DNA of 64,000 nucleotides from NCBI GenBank assembly GCA_006384855.1, contig VCJN01002233.1:1-64000 (forward strand), written 5' to 3'. Position 1 is the stretch's first letter, and every line of letters starts with the position of its first letter. Below the pieces are notes generated by a model that made no database searches, had not been told where the DNA came from, and worked only from the letters and a program-made list of their open reading frames with translations. This stretch comes from Tetraselmis striata (taxonomy: Eukaryota > Chlorophyta > Chlorodendrophyceae > Chlorodendrales > Chlorodendraceae). Of this stretch, positions 1 through 9,020 are shown piece after piece. The translations under genes and the position numbers were made by a program.

Positions 1-514
1 GGCTGACGGGCTGTTCGGCCAGACGATGCGTGATCCAGGGGGTCGCCGCGTCGCGCGCCGGCGGCTGGTTGATCAGGATCACGTCGAGCCGCAGGGCTTC
101 GAGAGCCGCGATTAACTCGCCAAGGCCCGCCGATCGCAGCACCACCTCCACGTCCTGGCGCGACAACAGCGGCTTCAGGAAGGCGACCTGAAAGTTGCGC
201 GACAGCGTCGACAGCGCCCCGATGCGAATGACCTGACGCGCCGGTGCGCTGCTTCCAGTCAGCGTCGCCATCAGCTCCGAGCCGGTGGCGAAAATCGCAT
301 CCGCATGATCGAGCGCGATCCGCCCGGCTTCCGTCAGATGCAATTGCTTGCCGCGCCGGGCGAACAGCGCGTGGCCGACCTGCGCCTCCAGCTTCTGGAT
401 CTGCGTCGACAAGGCCGATTGCGAGACGTTCAGCCGCTCGGCGGTGCGGGTGAGATTGCCCTCATGCGCCACCGCCCAGAAGTAGCGCAGGTGGTTGTAG
501 TTCAGCGTCGCCAT
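1..514 (-). CDS. LysR-family transcriptional regulator (3' part beyond window)
   Basis: Reading leftward from the ATG at 514 gives an N-terminal LysR winged helix-turn-helix (residues about 5-60, with core NLTRTAERLNVSQSALS) and the start of a substrate-binding domain. The stop lies outside the window. The gene is divergent from dabB-dabA with about 100 bp between the starts, the usual layout for a LysR activator controlling its neighbour. It therefore probably controls inorganic-carbon uptake, but the ligand cannot be read from sequence and the effector domain is incomplete. Confidence 0.88.
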   Translation of the reverse strand, partial: MATLNYNHLRYFWAVAHEGNLTRTAERLNVSQSALSTQIQKLEAQVGHALFARRGKQLHLTEAGRIALDHADAIFATGSELMATLTGSSAPARQVIRIGALSTLSRNFQVAFLKPLLSRQDVEVVLRSAGLGELIAALEALRLDVILINQPPARDAATPWITHRLAEQPVS

Positions 515-616
515 TCGTTCGTTCCTTTTTATAGAACGATAACATCCAGACAGTGAATTTAATAGATCGTTTTGCCTCTGCTATCTCCTCGCAAACGGAT
601 CGTTCTGGAGGCTCAC
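515..616. promoter_or_regulatory. Divergent LysR/dabB promoter-operator region
   Basis: This 102-bp gap between divergent starts holds an inverted repeat CGTTC-N9-GAACG (520-538). Two further copies of GATCGTT lie at 565-571 and 598-604, and the complementary form GAACGAT is at 534-540. LysR regulators typically bind such interrupted dyads (T-N11-A type), so these are candidate operators for the divergent regulator. The last copy runs almost into the dabB ribosome-binding site. No -35/-10 pair is called. Confidence 0.45.
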
Positions 617-2257
617 ATGACCCCGATGGTTGCTTTTCTGCTCTTTGTCGCGCCGGCCGCCCTGTTGGTTGCCGCCTTCGTCGCGCGTACCGAACCGGGC
701 ATGCGCCCGCGCCATGCGCTTGCGGCCGCCGGCCTTGCATCCCTTGTCGCGCTTGCCGCGGCCCTTGCCTGTGCGGTTGTGCTCGCCATCTCCGGTCCTC
801 TCACCTCGCCGCTGATCGGTGCGGGCGGCATCGGCCTCTCGCTGCGGCTCGACGCTCTCAGCGTCACCATGCTGGCGCTTGTTGCAACGGTCGGTGTGGT
901 GGTGGTCCGCTTCAGCGCGACTTATCTCGATGGCGATGCCCGCCAGGGCCTCTTCATGGGCCGGCTCTGCCTGACGCTGGCCGCCGTCATGCTGCTGGTC
1001 ACCAGCGGCAACACTGTCCAGCTCGCCATGGCCTGGATCGCGACCAGCCTCGCGCTGCATGGTCTTCTCGTCTTCTACGCGGACAGGCGGCGGGCGGTGA
1101 TCGCGGCGCGCAAGAAATTCATTGCCGCCCGGCTCGGCGACGTCCTCCTGATCGGCGCGCTGGTGCCGCTGACGCTCGCTTTCGGCACGACCGACATCGC
1201 CACGATCCTGGGGGAGGCCGCACGGATGGAGGCCGCGCCCGCCGGTGTCGGCTTCGCAGCGGTGCTGATCGCGCTTGCCGCGCTGGTCAAGTCGGCGGCC
1301 TTCCCGACACACGGCTGGCTGCCGGAGGTGATGGACACGCCGACGCCGGTCTCCGCGCTGCTGCATGCCGGCATCATCAACGCCGGCGGGTTCCTCGCGA
1401 TCCGCTTCGCCGATGTGCTGATGCTGTTCACGCCGTCGCTGCATCTGCTTGCGATCGTCGGCGGCTTCACCGCGCTCTTCGGCGCCGTGGTGATGCTGAC
1501 CCAGACGAGCGTGAAGGTGTCGCTCGCCTGGTCGACGGTGGCGCAGATGGGCTTCATGCTGCTGCAATGCGGCCTCGGCCTCTTCGCGCTTGCCACCCTG
1601 CATCTGGTCGCCCATTCGCTCTACAAGGCGCATGCCTTCCTTTCCGCCGGCAGCGCCGCCGAGACGGTCGGCGAGACCCGGGCGCTCGCCAGGCTCTCGC
1701 CTGCGCCGGGTCGGATCGCCCTTGCCGGCGGGCTTGCGCTCGCCGTCACCGTGGCGCTCTCGTTCGGCTTCTCGGCGCTTCTGGGGGCGATCTTCGCCGA
1801 CACGGCCGCCGGCACTGCAGCCGCCTCGCCCCAGGCGATTGCGCTGGGCGCGATCCTGGTCTTCGGCCTGACCCTGATGCTGGTGCACGCCGGCCCGCAG
1901 GACGCCGAAGTCGCGGCCGGCGACGCGGCCACCGTCCCGTCGCTGCCGCTCGGCCGGCTGCTTGCGGTCTCCGCCGCCGTCACGCTCGCCTATCTCGCTC
2001 TGCATGCCCTGGCGCAGACGCTTTATGCCGGGGTGCTGCCGCCGCCGCCGGCTGCGGATGCGGCCGGGATCGCCGTCATGCTGCTGGCGGTCGTCTCCTT
2101 CGGCGTCGTGACGGTGTTCCAGATGGTCGAGCCGGCGCGCGCCGCCTCGCCCGCCTGGCGCGCCGCGCGCGTTCATCTTGCAAACGGCCTTTACGTCAAC
2201 ACGCTCTTCAACCGTCTCGCCGGCGCCTACACCGCCCCCGGCCACAGCAAAGCATGA
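617..2257 (+). CDS. dabB: DabB, NuoL-like proton-conducting subunit of inorganic carbon uptake system
   Basis: This is a 546-residue polytopic membrane protein of the NADH-quinone oxidoreductase chain 5 / Mrp antiporter (proton-conducting) family. It has the NuoL-type core with conserved lysines and a TM helix carrying LPEVMDTPTPVSALLHAG (about residues 235-252). The start at 617 is preferred over an upstream in-frame start at 572 because GGAG lies 7 nt before it. It is followed 10 nt later by dabA. In characterised DAB systems DabB couples the proton gradient to DabA, which hydrates CO2 vectorially to trap bicarbonate. The pairing with dabA separates it from true Nuo or Mrp subunits, and no other complex I genes are near. 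Confidence 0.88.
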   Translation: MTPMVAFLLFVAPAALLVAAFVARTEPGMRPRHALAAAGLASLVALAAALACAVVLAISGPLTSPLIGAGGIGLSLRLDALSVTMLALVATVGVVVVRFSATYLDGDARQGLFMGRLCLTLAAVMLLVTSGNTVQLAMAWIATSLALHGLLVFYADRRRAVIAARKKFIAARLGDVLLIGALVPLTLAFGTTDIATILGEAARMEAAPAGVGFAAVLIALAALVKSAAFPTHGWLPEVMDTPTPVSALLHAGIINAGGFLAIRFADVLMLFTPSLHLLAIVGGFTALFGAVVMLTQTSVKVSLAWSTVAQMGFMLLQCGLGLFALATLHLVAHSLYKAHAFLSAGSAAETVGETRALARLSPAPGRIALAGGLALAVTVALSFGFSALLGAIFADTAAGTAAASPQAIALGAILVFGLTLMLVHAGPQDAEVAAGDAATVPSLPLGRLLAVSAAVTLAYLALHALAQTLYAGVLPPPPAADAAGIAVMLLAVVSFGVVTVFQMVEPARAASPAWRAARVHLANGLYVNTLFNRLAGAYTAPGHSKA

Positions 2258-2267
2258 GGATCGAACA

Positions 2268-4718
2268 ATGACCGCTCAGACCAAAGCCCTTGTTGCTGCT
2301 GACGCCGCTTGCGCCCGTGTCGCGCCCGTGTGGCCGCTGCAAGCCTTCGTCGCCGTCAATCCCTATCTCGGGATGGCCGACCTTTCGCTGCCGCAGGCAG
2401 CACAGCGGCTGGCCCGGGTTGCCGGCGCCCGGACCCTGCAGCCGCGCAGCGTCTATCTTGCCGCGCTCGAGGCGGGCGAGATCGCGCCGGAGGATGTTCT
2501 CGCCGCCCGTGCCGCGATGCCGGGCGGGGATCTGCCCAAGGACGCGGCGGCGCTGATCGGGTTGGCACGCGACCTGCCCGAGACCGACGTCCAGCCGCTG
2601 CCGACGCTGGTCGATCTTGCCGGCGACGCCGACGGGCGCGCCTGGAGCGACCTTGTCGTCGATCGGATCTCCGCGCATGCGGCCAACGTCTTCGATTCCG
2701 GACAGGCGGCCTGGGCGCGGCCCGTCGACGGTCTTTACGCCGGCTGGTTGATGGATGCGCGGATCGACCGGACGCCGGATGCTGCCGGCCTCACCGGCCT
2801 GCGGGGGCAGTTCTCCGCCCTGCCGGAGACGGCGGCGGCGCTTGTCGAGGAAGCCGCCGCCGAGCTTGGCCTTCAGGGCGAGGCGCTGGAGCTCTATTTC
2901 CACCGGCTCATGATGAGCGTCGGCGGCTGGGCGGCCTATGCCCGGCATGCCGCCTGGCAGGCGGGGCTTGAGGGCAGGAGCGACGATACCCCCTTGCAGC
3001 TTCTTGCCATCCGGCTTGCGTATGACCTCGCGGTGCTGCGGGCGAATGCGGAGAATTCCGCCCTGCTTGAGGCATGGCAGACGGCGGCCGCCGCCTATGC
3101 GCAAAGCGACCAGCCGGCGCGCGCGCTGCAGCTCGATTGCCTGTTGCAGACGGCGCTGGAGCGGGGCGACGCGCGTCGGCTGGCGCGGGATCTGGAGGCC
3201 GGGTCGGCGGCGAGTGCCGATGCAACGGACATTGCTACTCCAGGCCCGGATGTTCAGGCCGTCTTTTGCATCGACGTGCGCTCCGAGGTCTACCGGCGGT
3301 CGCTGGAAAGCGTTGCGCCGCAGGTCGAAACGCTGGGCTTTGCCGGTTTCTTCGGCTTTGCCATCGCCTACAAGGGGGCGGGCGAGGAGGCGCGCAGCGC
3401 GCGCTGCCCGGTGCTTCTGGCGCCGCAGGCTTTCGTCTGCGAGGCGGTTCCCGCAAAGGACGTCGCCGAAAGAGCGGACCTGTCGAAGCGGATGGCCTCC
3501 GCCTGGGCGGCGTTCAAGCTTGCGGCCGTGTCCTCCTTCGCCTTCGTCGAGACGGCGGGGCTCGGCTATCTCGGCAAGCTCGCGGCCGATGGCTTTGCGC
3601 TTGGCAAGCGGGCGGACGCAAGGCTCGCCGCCGCGCCGCCGGCGCTGGCGCCGTCGACCGCAGCGGGAGAGGCGACCGGCCTGCCGCTGGAGCAGCGCAT
3701 CGCGGCCGCCGAAGGCGCGCTGCGGGGCATGTCGCTGACGCAAGACTTCGCGCGGATCGTCTTCCTCGTCGGCCATGGCGCGACCAGCCGCAACAATCCG
3801 CATGCCCACGGGCTCGACTGCGGTGCCTGCGGCGGCCAGTCGGGCGAGGCCAACGCGCGGGTCGCCGCCGCCGTCCTCAACGACCCTGAGGTGCGTGCAG
3901 CGCTCGCCGGGCGCGGCATCGCGATCCCCGAGGACACGCTCTTCGTCGCCGGTCTGCATGACACCACGACCGACGAGGTCGCGATCCTCGATGCCGCGAC
4001 CTTGCCGGCCTCTCACGCGGAGGATCTTGCGAAGCTCGCCGAGGCCCTGCAGGCCGCCGGCCGGCTGACGCGGGCGGAGCGGGCGCTCCGGATCGCCGGT
4101 GCCAGCGAGACGGACATCGCGGCGCGGGCGGCCGACTGGGCGCAGGTGCGGCCCGAGTGGGGCCTTGCCGGCTGTTCCGCCTTCATCGCAGCACCCCGCG
4201 CGCGCACGGCGAAGGTCGACCTCGGCGGGCGGGCCTTCCTGCACACCTACGACTGGAGAGCCGACGAGGGTTTCGGCGTGCTCGAGGTGGTGATGACCGC
4301 GCCGATGGTGGTCGCGAGCTGGATCAACCTCCAGTACTACGGCTCCAGCGTCGACCAGACGGTCTTCGGCTCGGGCAACAAGGTGCTGCACAATGTCGTC
4401 GGCGGCATCGGCGTGCTGGAAGGCGGCGGCGGCGATCTCAGGGTCGGCCTGCCCTTCCAGTCGCTGCACGATGGCGAGCGGGAAGCCCATGCCCCGCGGC
4501 GGCTGTCGGTGGTGATCGAGGCGCCGGAGGAAGCGATCCGCGATGTGATTGCCGGCAACGACGGCGTCAGGCAGCTGCTCGACAGCGGCTGGGTCTCGCT
4601 CTTCGTGATGGATGGCGAGGGCCGGATCGCGGCGCGCTACGCCGGCGATCTTGCCTTCGAGGACTGGACGGATGTCTCTGCCCCGGCCCCTGCGCTCCAT
4701 CGGGAAGAAGCGGCGTAA
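2268..4718 (+). CDS. dabA: DabA, DUF2309/UPF0753 zinc protein of inorganic carbon uptake
   Basis: This 816-residue protein is DabA, the beta-carbonic-anhydrase-like subunit of the DAB inorganic carbon pump. The four zinc ligands of the family are visible: Cys334 and Asp336 in VFCIDVRSE, His503 in VGHGATS, and Cys518 in LDCGACGG, with the same His-Cys spacing of 15 as the studied DabA. The ATG at 2268 follows AGGA at 2257-2260. The gene is co-transcribed with dabB. DabA/DabB convert CO2 to bicarbonate in the cytosol at the expense of the membrane potential. The rest of the protein is DUF2309 without other recognisable domains. Confidence 0.92.
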   Translation: MTAQTKALVAADAACARVAPVWPLQAFVAVNPYLGMADLSLPQAAQRLARVAGARTLQPRSVYLAALEAGEIAPEDVLAARAAMPGGDLPKDAAALIGLARDLPETDVQPLPTLVDLAGDADGRAWSDLVVDRISAHAANVFDSGQAAWARPVDGLYAGWLMDARIDRTPDAAGLTGLRGQFSALPETAAALVEEAAAELGLQGEALELYFHRLMMSVGGWAAYARHAAWQAGLEGRSDDTPLQLLAIRLAYDLAVLRANAENSALLEAWQTAAAAYAQSDQPARALQLDCLLQTALERGDARRLARDLEAGSAASADATDIATPGPDVQAVFCIDVRSEVYRRSLESVAPQVETLGFAGFFGFAIAYKGAGEEARSARCPVLLAPQAFVCEAVPAKDVAERADLSKRMASAWAAFKLAAVSSFAFVETAGLGYLGKLAADGFALGKRADARLAAAPPALAPSTAAGEATGLPLEQRIAAAEGALRGMSLTQDFARIVFLVGHGATSRNNPHAHGLDCGACGGQSGEANARVAAAVLNDPEVRAALAGRGIAIPEDTLFVAGLHDTTTDEVAILDAATLPASHAEDLAKLAEALQAAGRLTRAERALRIAGASETDIAARAADWAQVRPEWGLAGCSAFIAAPRARTAKVDLGGRAFLHTYDWRADEGFGVLEVVMTAPMVVASWINLQYYGSSVDQTVFGSGNKVLHNVVGGIGVLEGGGGDLRVGLPFQSLHDGEREAHAPRRLSVVIEAPEEAIRDVIAGNDGVRQLLDSGWVSLFVMDGEGRIAARYAGDLAFEDWTDVSAPAPALHREEAA

Positions 4719-4740
4719 CCTTCACGCATCCACATGAAAA

Positions 4741-4770
4741 ACGGGCGCGGGGAGATCTCCCCGCGCCCGT
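4741..4770. terminator. Bidirectional intrinsic terminator between dabA and FMO
   Basis: A perfect 30-bp palindrome with 15-bp arms (ACGGGCGCGGGGAGA and its complement) lies between two convergent genes. It has AAAA on the left side and CGTCGTTT on the right, so it can act as a terminator in both directions. Confidence 0.8.
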
Positions 4771-4788
4771 CGTCGTTTCGGATCGGCA

Positions 4789-6588
4789 TCAGCCCCTGTG
4801 ATGCACCTCCTGCAACCCGTAGACGGGCGTCGGGATGCCCTCCTTCCGCGCCTTGAGCTGCAGCGCCAGATAGAGCGAATAGTGCCGCGACTGGTGCAGG
4901 TTGCCGCCGTGGAACCACAGCGACTGCACCTGTGTCGGCTTCCACATGTTGCGCTGTTCGCCCTCCCAGGGTCCGGGGTCCTTCGGCGTGTCGGAGCCGA
5001 GCCCCCAGCACTTGCCGACGGTGTCCGCGACCTCCTGGCTGATGAGGTCGGCGGCCCAGCCGTTCATCGAGCCATAGCCGGTGGCATAGACGATGAGATC
5101 GGCTGGAAGCTCCGTCCCGTCGTCGAGCTTGACGCCCGTCTCGGTGATCTCGCTGACCTGTCCGGCCTTGAGCTTGATCTCGCCGTCGATGATCAGCTGG
5201 CTGGCGCCGACGTCGATATAATAGCCGGAGCCACGCCTGAGATACTTCATGAAGAGGCCCGAGCCGTCGGCGCCCCAGTCGAGCTGGAACCCGGCCTTCT
5301 CAAGCCCTTCGTAGAAATCCGCGTCGCGCTTCTTCATCTCCTCGTAGAGCGGGATCTGGAACTCATGCATGATCCGGTAGGGCAGCGAGGCGAAGATCAT
5401 GTCCGCCTTCTGCGTGGTCACGCCATTGGCCACCGCCTGTTCGGAGTAAAGCCCGCCGAGCCCCACATCCATCAGCGTGTCCGACTTCACGATATGGGTG
5501 GAGGAACGCTGCACCATGGTGACGTCGCAGTCGTGTTCCCAAAGCGCCGCGCAAATGTCGTGGGCGGAATTGTTGGAGCCGATCACAACGGCCTTCTTGC
5601 CGCGATAGGCATCCGGGCCGGGGTGTTTTGAGGAATGGTGCTGGTCGCCCTTGAAGCGGTCCATGCCGGGGAATTTGGGCACATTGGCCTTGCCGGACAT
5701 GCCGGTCGCCAGCACCAGCTCCTTCGGCCGCAGCACGATCTCCTTGCCGTCGCGCTCCACCGTCACGATCCATTCGCCGGCCTTGTCGTCGTAGCGGGCG
5801 GATTTGGCGGTGGTCGACGACCAGTAGTTCAGCTCCATGATGCGGGTGTACATCTCCAGCCAGTCGCCGATCTTGTCCTTGGGCGCGAACACCGGCCAGT
5901 TCGGCGGGAACGGCAGATAGGGCAGGTGGTCGTACCAGACCGGATCGTGCAGGCAGAGCGACTTGTAGCGGTTGCGCCAGCTGTCGCCGGCGCGCGGGTT
6001 CTTCTCGATGATGATGGTCGGCACGCCGAGCTGGCGCAGCCGCGCGCCGAGCGCGATGCCGCCCTGTCCGCCGCCGATGATCACCGTATGCGGCTGCTTT
6101 TCGAAGCCGAGCGTGCGCAACTCCTCCTCGCGCGCCTCCGCCCAGGTCTTGGTGTTCTTCGCGGCGCCGTGGCGCGCGCCGAGCGGACGTTCGAAGCCGA
6201 GCGGCTCCTCGTGGCCCTTCAGTTCGGTCATCGCGGTCAGAAGCGTCCAGATCAGCCCGTCCTTCAGCCGCATCAGGCCGAAGCCGCGCGCGACATCCGT
6301 CTCGAAGGTGATCCAGGCGGTGACCACGCCGTCGTCCTCGCTGGCGTCCTCTCCGTCGGCAAGCTGCCAGGACGACGGCCTGGTCGTCGAAAGCTGCGAC
6401 GACAGCATCTCCCGGATCTGGTCCTTTCCTTCCATCGTCTTGATGTTCCAGGTGAAGGTGACGAGATCGCGCCAGTAGCAATCGTCCTGAAACAGCGCCA
6501 CGGCCCGTTCGATGTCGTGGGCAGCCAGCGCCTCGTCCAGCGAAGACAGCGCGCCCTGGGCCTTGGCGTTCGGCGATGTATCGAGCAT
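4789..6588 (-). CDS. Flavin-containing monooxygenase with N-terminal NTF2/SnoaL-like domain
   Basis: This 599-residue NAD(P)H/FAD-dependent monooxygenase has an NTF2/SnoaL-like alpha+beta domain (about residues 12-130), an FAD-binding Rossmann motif IIGGGQGGIALGARL (170-184), an FMO-type signature FKGDQHHSSKH (312-322) and an NADPH-binding motif VIGSNNSAHD (335-344). The start at 6588 is chosen for the GGGAGG just upstream; a longer in-frame reading has no such site. It should hydroxylate, or Baeyer-Villiger oxidise, a small lipophilic substrate, but that substrate is unknown. A sigma54 promoter and activator sites lie upstream, and an AcoR-like activator is the next gene, so expression is probably substrate-induced. 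Confidence 0.85.
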   Translation of the reverse strand: MLDTSPNAKAQGALSSLDEALAAHDIERAVALFQDDCYWRDLVTFTWNIKTMEGKDQIREMLSSQLSTTRPSSWQLADGEDASEDDGVVTAWITFETDVARGFGLMRLKDGLIWTLLTAMTELKGHEEPLGFERPLGARHGAAKNTKTWAEAREEELRTLGFEKQPHTVIIGGGQGGIALGARLRQLGVPTIIIEKNPRAGDSWRNRYKSLCLHDPVWYDHLPYLPFPPNWPVFAPKDKIGDWLEMYTRIMELNYWSSTTAKSARYDDKAGEWIVTVERDGKEIVLRPKELVLATGMSGKANVPKFPGMDRFKGDQHHSSKHPGPDAYRGKKAVVIGSNNSAHDICAALWEHDCDVTMVQRSSTHIVKSDTLMDVGLGGLYSEQAVANGVTTQKADMIFASLPYRIMHEFQIPLYEEMKKRDADFYEGLEKAGFQLDWGADGSGLFMKYLRRGSGYYIDVGASQLIIDGEIKLKAGQVSEITETGVKLDDGTELPADLIVYATGYGSMNGWAADLISQEVADTVGKCWGLGSDTPKDPGPWEGEQRNMWKPTQVQSLWFHGGNLHQSRHYSLYLALQLKARKEGIPTPVYGLQEVHHRG

Positions 6589-6669
6589 TCGGTTCCCTCC
6601 CATGGGATTTTTCACAAGATGCGCGGATGGCGTGGCCTCCTCCGGCCCGCATCCGTCGTTCGCGGGATC

Positions 6670-6684
6670 GCAAGGCGCGTGCCA
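6670..6684 (-). promoter_or_regulatory. Sigma54 (-24/-12) promoter of the FMO gene
   Basis: Read on the minus strand, TGGCAC-N5-TTGC (6684 down to 6670) matches the sigma54 consensus exactly at the -24 GG and -12 GC. Transcription would start near 6658 and leave a leader of about 70 nt before the FMO start at 6588. The neighbouring activator belongs to the sigma54-dependent class, which supports the call. Confidence 0.8.
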
Positions 6685-6784
6685 GTCGCGCCGGGACCGG
6701 TCGCATCCACGGCGAGGGGATTGAAACATCGGGAGAAAACGCGAAGCGGCGGGTCGGAACCTGTGGCGATGCCGCCGGCCGGTC

Positions 6785-6846
6785 TGTTGCGTGCAACACT
6801 GTTGCACCGTGGCGCGCAACAGGCACGCAACAGGCGCGGTGCAACA
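6785..6846 (-). promoter_or_regulatory. Cluster of six TGTTGC/GCAACA activator half-sites
   Basis: TGTTGC occurs at 6785 and 6800, and GCAACA at 6793, 6816, 6827 and 6841. They include the perfect palindrome GTGCAACA-C-TGTTGCAC (6791-6807). The cluster lies about 100-160 bp upstream of the -24/-12 element, the usual distance for an enhancer bound by a sigma54 activator, and directly follows the activator gene. It is most simply the binding array for the AcoR-like protein. Confidence 0.7.
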
Positions 6847-6873
6847 CTCCGACCGGGCCGGAGTGCGGCCGCG

Positions 6874-7528
6874 TCAGTGCATCAGGCCCAGCCTCTTCAT
6901 GCGGCGGTAGACCGTGGTGCGGTCGATGCCGAGCCGGCGGGCGACGGCGCTGATGTTGCCGTTGCAGGCCTCCAGAACCCTGGCGAGCTCCGCGACGTTG
7001 GTCGCCGTCTCCGCGACGGGACCTGCGGGCGATCCCGGCAGTGGTGCTTGCCTTCGCGCACGCTGCGCGAGGCCGGCGGTTTGACCGGCCTCCGGCAGGG
7101 GCGCGGAGCTGGCCGTCGCGTCGTGCGGCAGGTCCTCGGGCGTGATCATGGCGTCCTCGCACATTGCCGCCGCCACATTGAGAACGTTGAGCAACTCGCG
7201 GATGTTGCCGGGCCAGTCGCGCCGGATCAGGGCGAGGCGGGCGGCAGGGTCGAGGCGCAGGCGCTGGCCACGCTCGTTGCCGATCGCGCCCAGCAGCCGG
7301 TCGAGCAGCCATTCGAAGTCGGTGCGCGCGCGCAACGGCGGCAGCGCCAGCGTCGCGGCGGCGATGCGGTAATAGAGGTCGTGGCGGAACCGGCCGCTTT
7401 CCAGTAGCGCGCCGAGGTCCCGATTGGTCGCGGAGACGGTCTTCACCCGCACCGGCCGCGCCCGGGCCTCGCCGAGCCGGGTCACTTCCCCTTCCGAGAG
7501 CACGCGCAACAGCCGGCCCTGAAGCGCA

Positions 7529-7560
<32 letters not shown>

Positions 7561-8856
7561 CACGCCGCCGTCGGCTTCCTCGATCAGGCCGGGGCGGCCT
7601 TTCGACAGCGCGCCGGAAAAGGCGCCCGGCGCATGGCCGAACAATTCACCCTCGATCAGCGCTTCGGGGATCGCCGCGCAATTGACCGCGACGAAAGGCC
7701 CCGGATTGCTTCGGCTCTGGTGCAGGGCGCGGGCGAGGCGTTCCTTGCCGCTGCCGGTCTCGCCGGTGATCAGGATCGGCAGCGGTTCGTCGGCGAGCCG
7801 GGCCGCCTTGAGTTGCAGGGATTTCATGTCGGCGTCGTCGCCGCCGAGCGCCTTCAGCGGCGCCGGGATCGCCCGCGCGGGCGCCCTGATCGACTGGCGA
7901 TGGGTGGTCGGTGCGATCGCATGGCAGAAGATGGCCGAGCCGTCCCTCAGTCGTGCCACCCGGTCTTCCGCCGCGCGGCCGCGGGTGAGGGCGGGCAGGT
8001 CGTCGATGCCGATGTCGAAGAAACCGGACAAGGGCGCGCCGATATAGGCGGACGGCGCGCGCAACCCCTTGCCGTCGGCCCGTCCCAGGATCGAGGCCGC
8101 GTCGTGGGTCAGGCCGATGATGCGCCCGGAGGCGTCGAGCGCGATGGCCGCTTCCGGGTCGACGTCGAGGAATTCCGGCGAATGGGCCAGCCGCAGCACC
8201 CAGTCGCGGCGCATGGTCGCCATCAGGTTGGCCAGTTCGATGCGGCGCACGGAGGCCGTGACCAGATGCAGCGCCAGATGCTGGCTCGCCTTCGGCTGCG
8301 GCGAGCGCAACAGCGAGATGTCGAGCACGGCGGAGAGATTCCCGCCGGTGTCGAAGATCGGCGCGGCGGTGCAGCTGAGCGGCGTATGGGCGACGTCGAA
8401 ATGGTCGCTCTGGTGGATCGTCATCGGCTGGCCGGTGGCGATACAGGCGCCGACGCCGCAGGTGCCGACGAGATCCTCCGACCAGTCGGCGCCCAGGTAA
8501 AGCCCCGCCCGGCGCAAGTCGTCCTCAAAGGCGGGATCGCCGAAAAAGTCGACAGTGATCCCGGCGCGGTCGGCCAGAAGCAGCACGTAATTCTGGCCCG
8601 CAACCTGGCGAAACAGGTTCTCGATGCCGCTGCGGGCAATGGAAATCAGTCGTTCGGACTGTTCGCGATGGGCGCGCAACTGGCTGTCGGGAACGATATA
8701 GGCCGGTTGCGAGCGCGCCGGATCCAGCCCGTGCTCGCGCACGCAGCGTTTCCAGGATTCCACCACCACGTCGTCGCGGGTCGACATCTGCCCGTTCAGG
8801 ACGCGCTCGATTTCGGTGATATGCGCCACCTGGGGCGACGAGGATCTCTGTCCCAT
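6874..8856 (-). CDS. AcoR-like sigma54-dependent Fis-family transcriptional activator
   Basis: This 660-residue protein has an N-terminal GAF sensor region (about 70-215, AcoR type), an AAA+ domain with Walker A GETGSGKE (365-372) and Walker B GGVLFLDEIGD (430-440), and a C-terminal Fis helix-turn-helix (NISAVARRLGIDRTTVYRRM, about 636-655). The sigma54-contacting loop reads GAFSGA (411-416) instead of the usual GAFTGA. The gene lies upstream of, and on the same strand as, the FMO gene, with its probable binding array and the target promoter between them. The effector is probably the monooxygenase substrate or a relative. Confidence 0.9.
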
Positions 8857-9020
8857 GATCGACCGTCCGCTCCTCCCGTTCGCGGATTTAATCGCGAAAG
8901 TAGAGCACGGCCGTACGGCTCGCGTCCACTCCGCAGGACGCGAATGCCGGATTTCTTTCCGTTACGGAAGGCTTGGAAGGTGGCGGCCCGGCGAGGCGAG
9001 CCGCGTTGCCGGGAGAGCGC

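Noticed and set aside
581-2245. Long minus-strand open frame opposite dabB (also 2208-4700 opposite dabA)
   Set aside because: Frame shadows in GC-rich DNA; Arg/Gly/Gln-rich translations match no family.
5635-7407. Plus-strand open frame across FMO and activator
   Set aside because: It runs through a clear promoter/operator region and is antisense to two well-supported genes.
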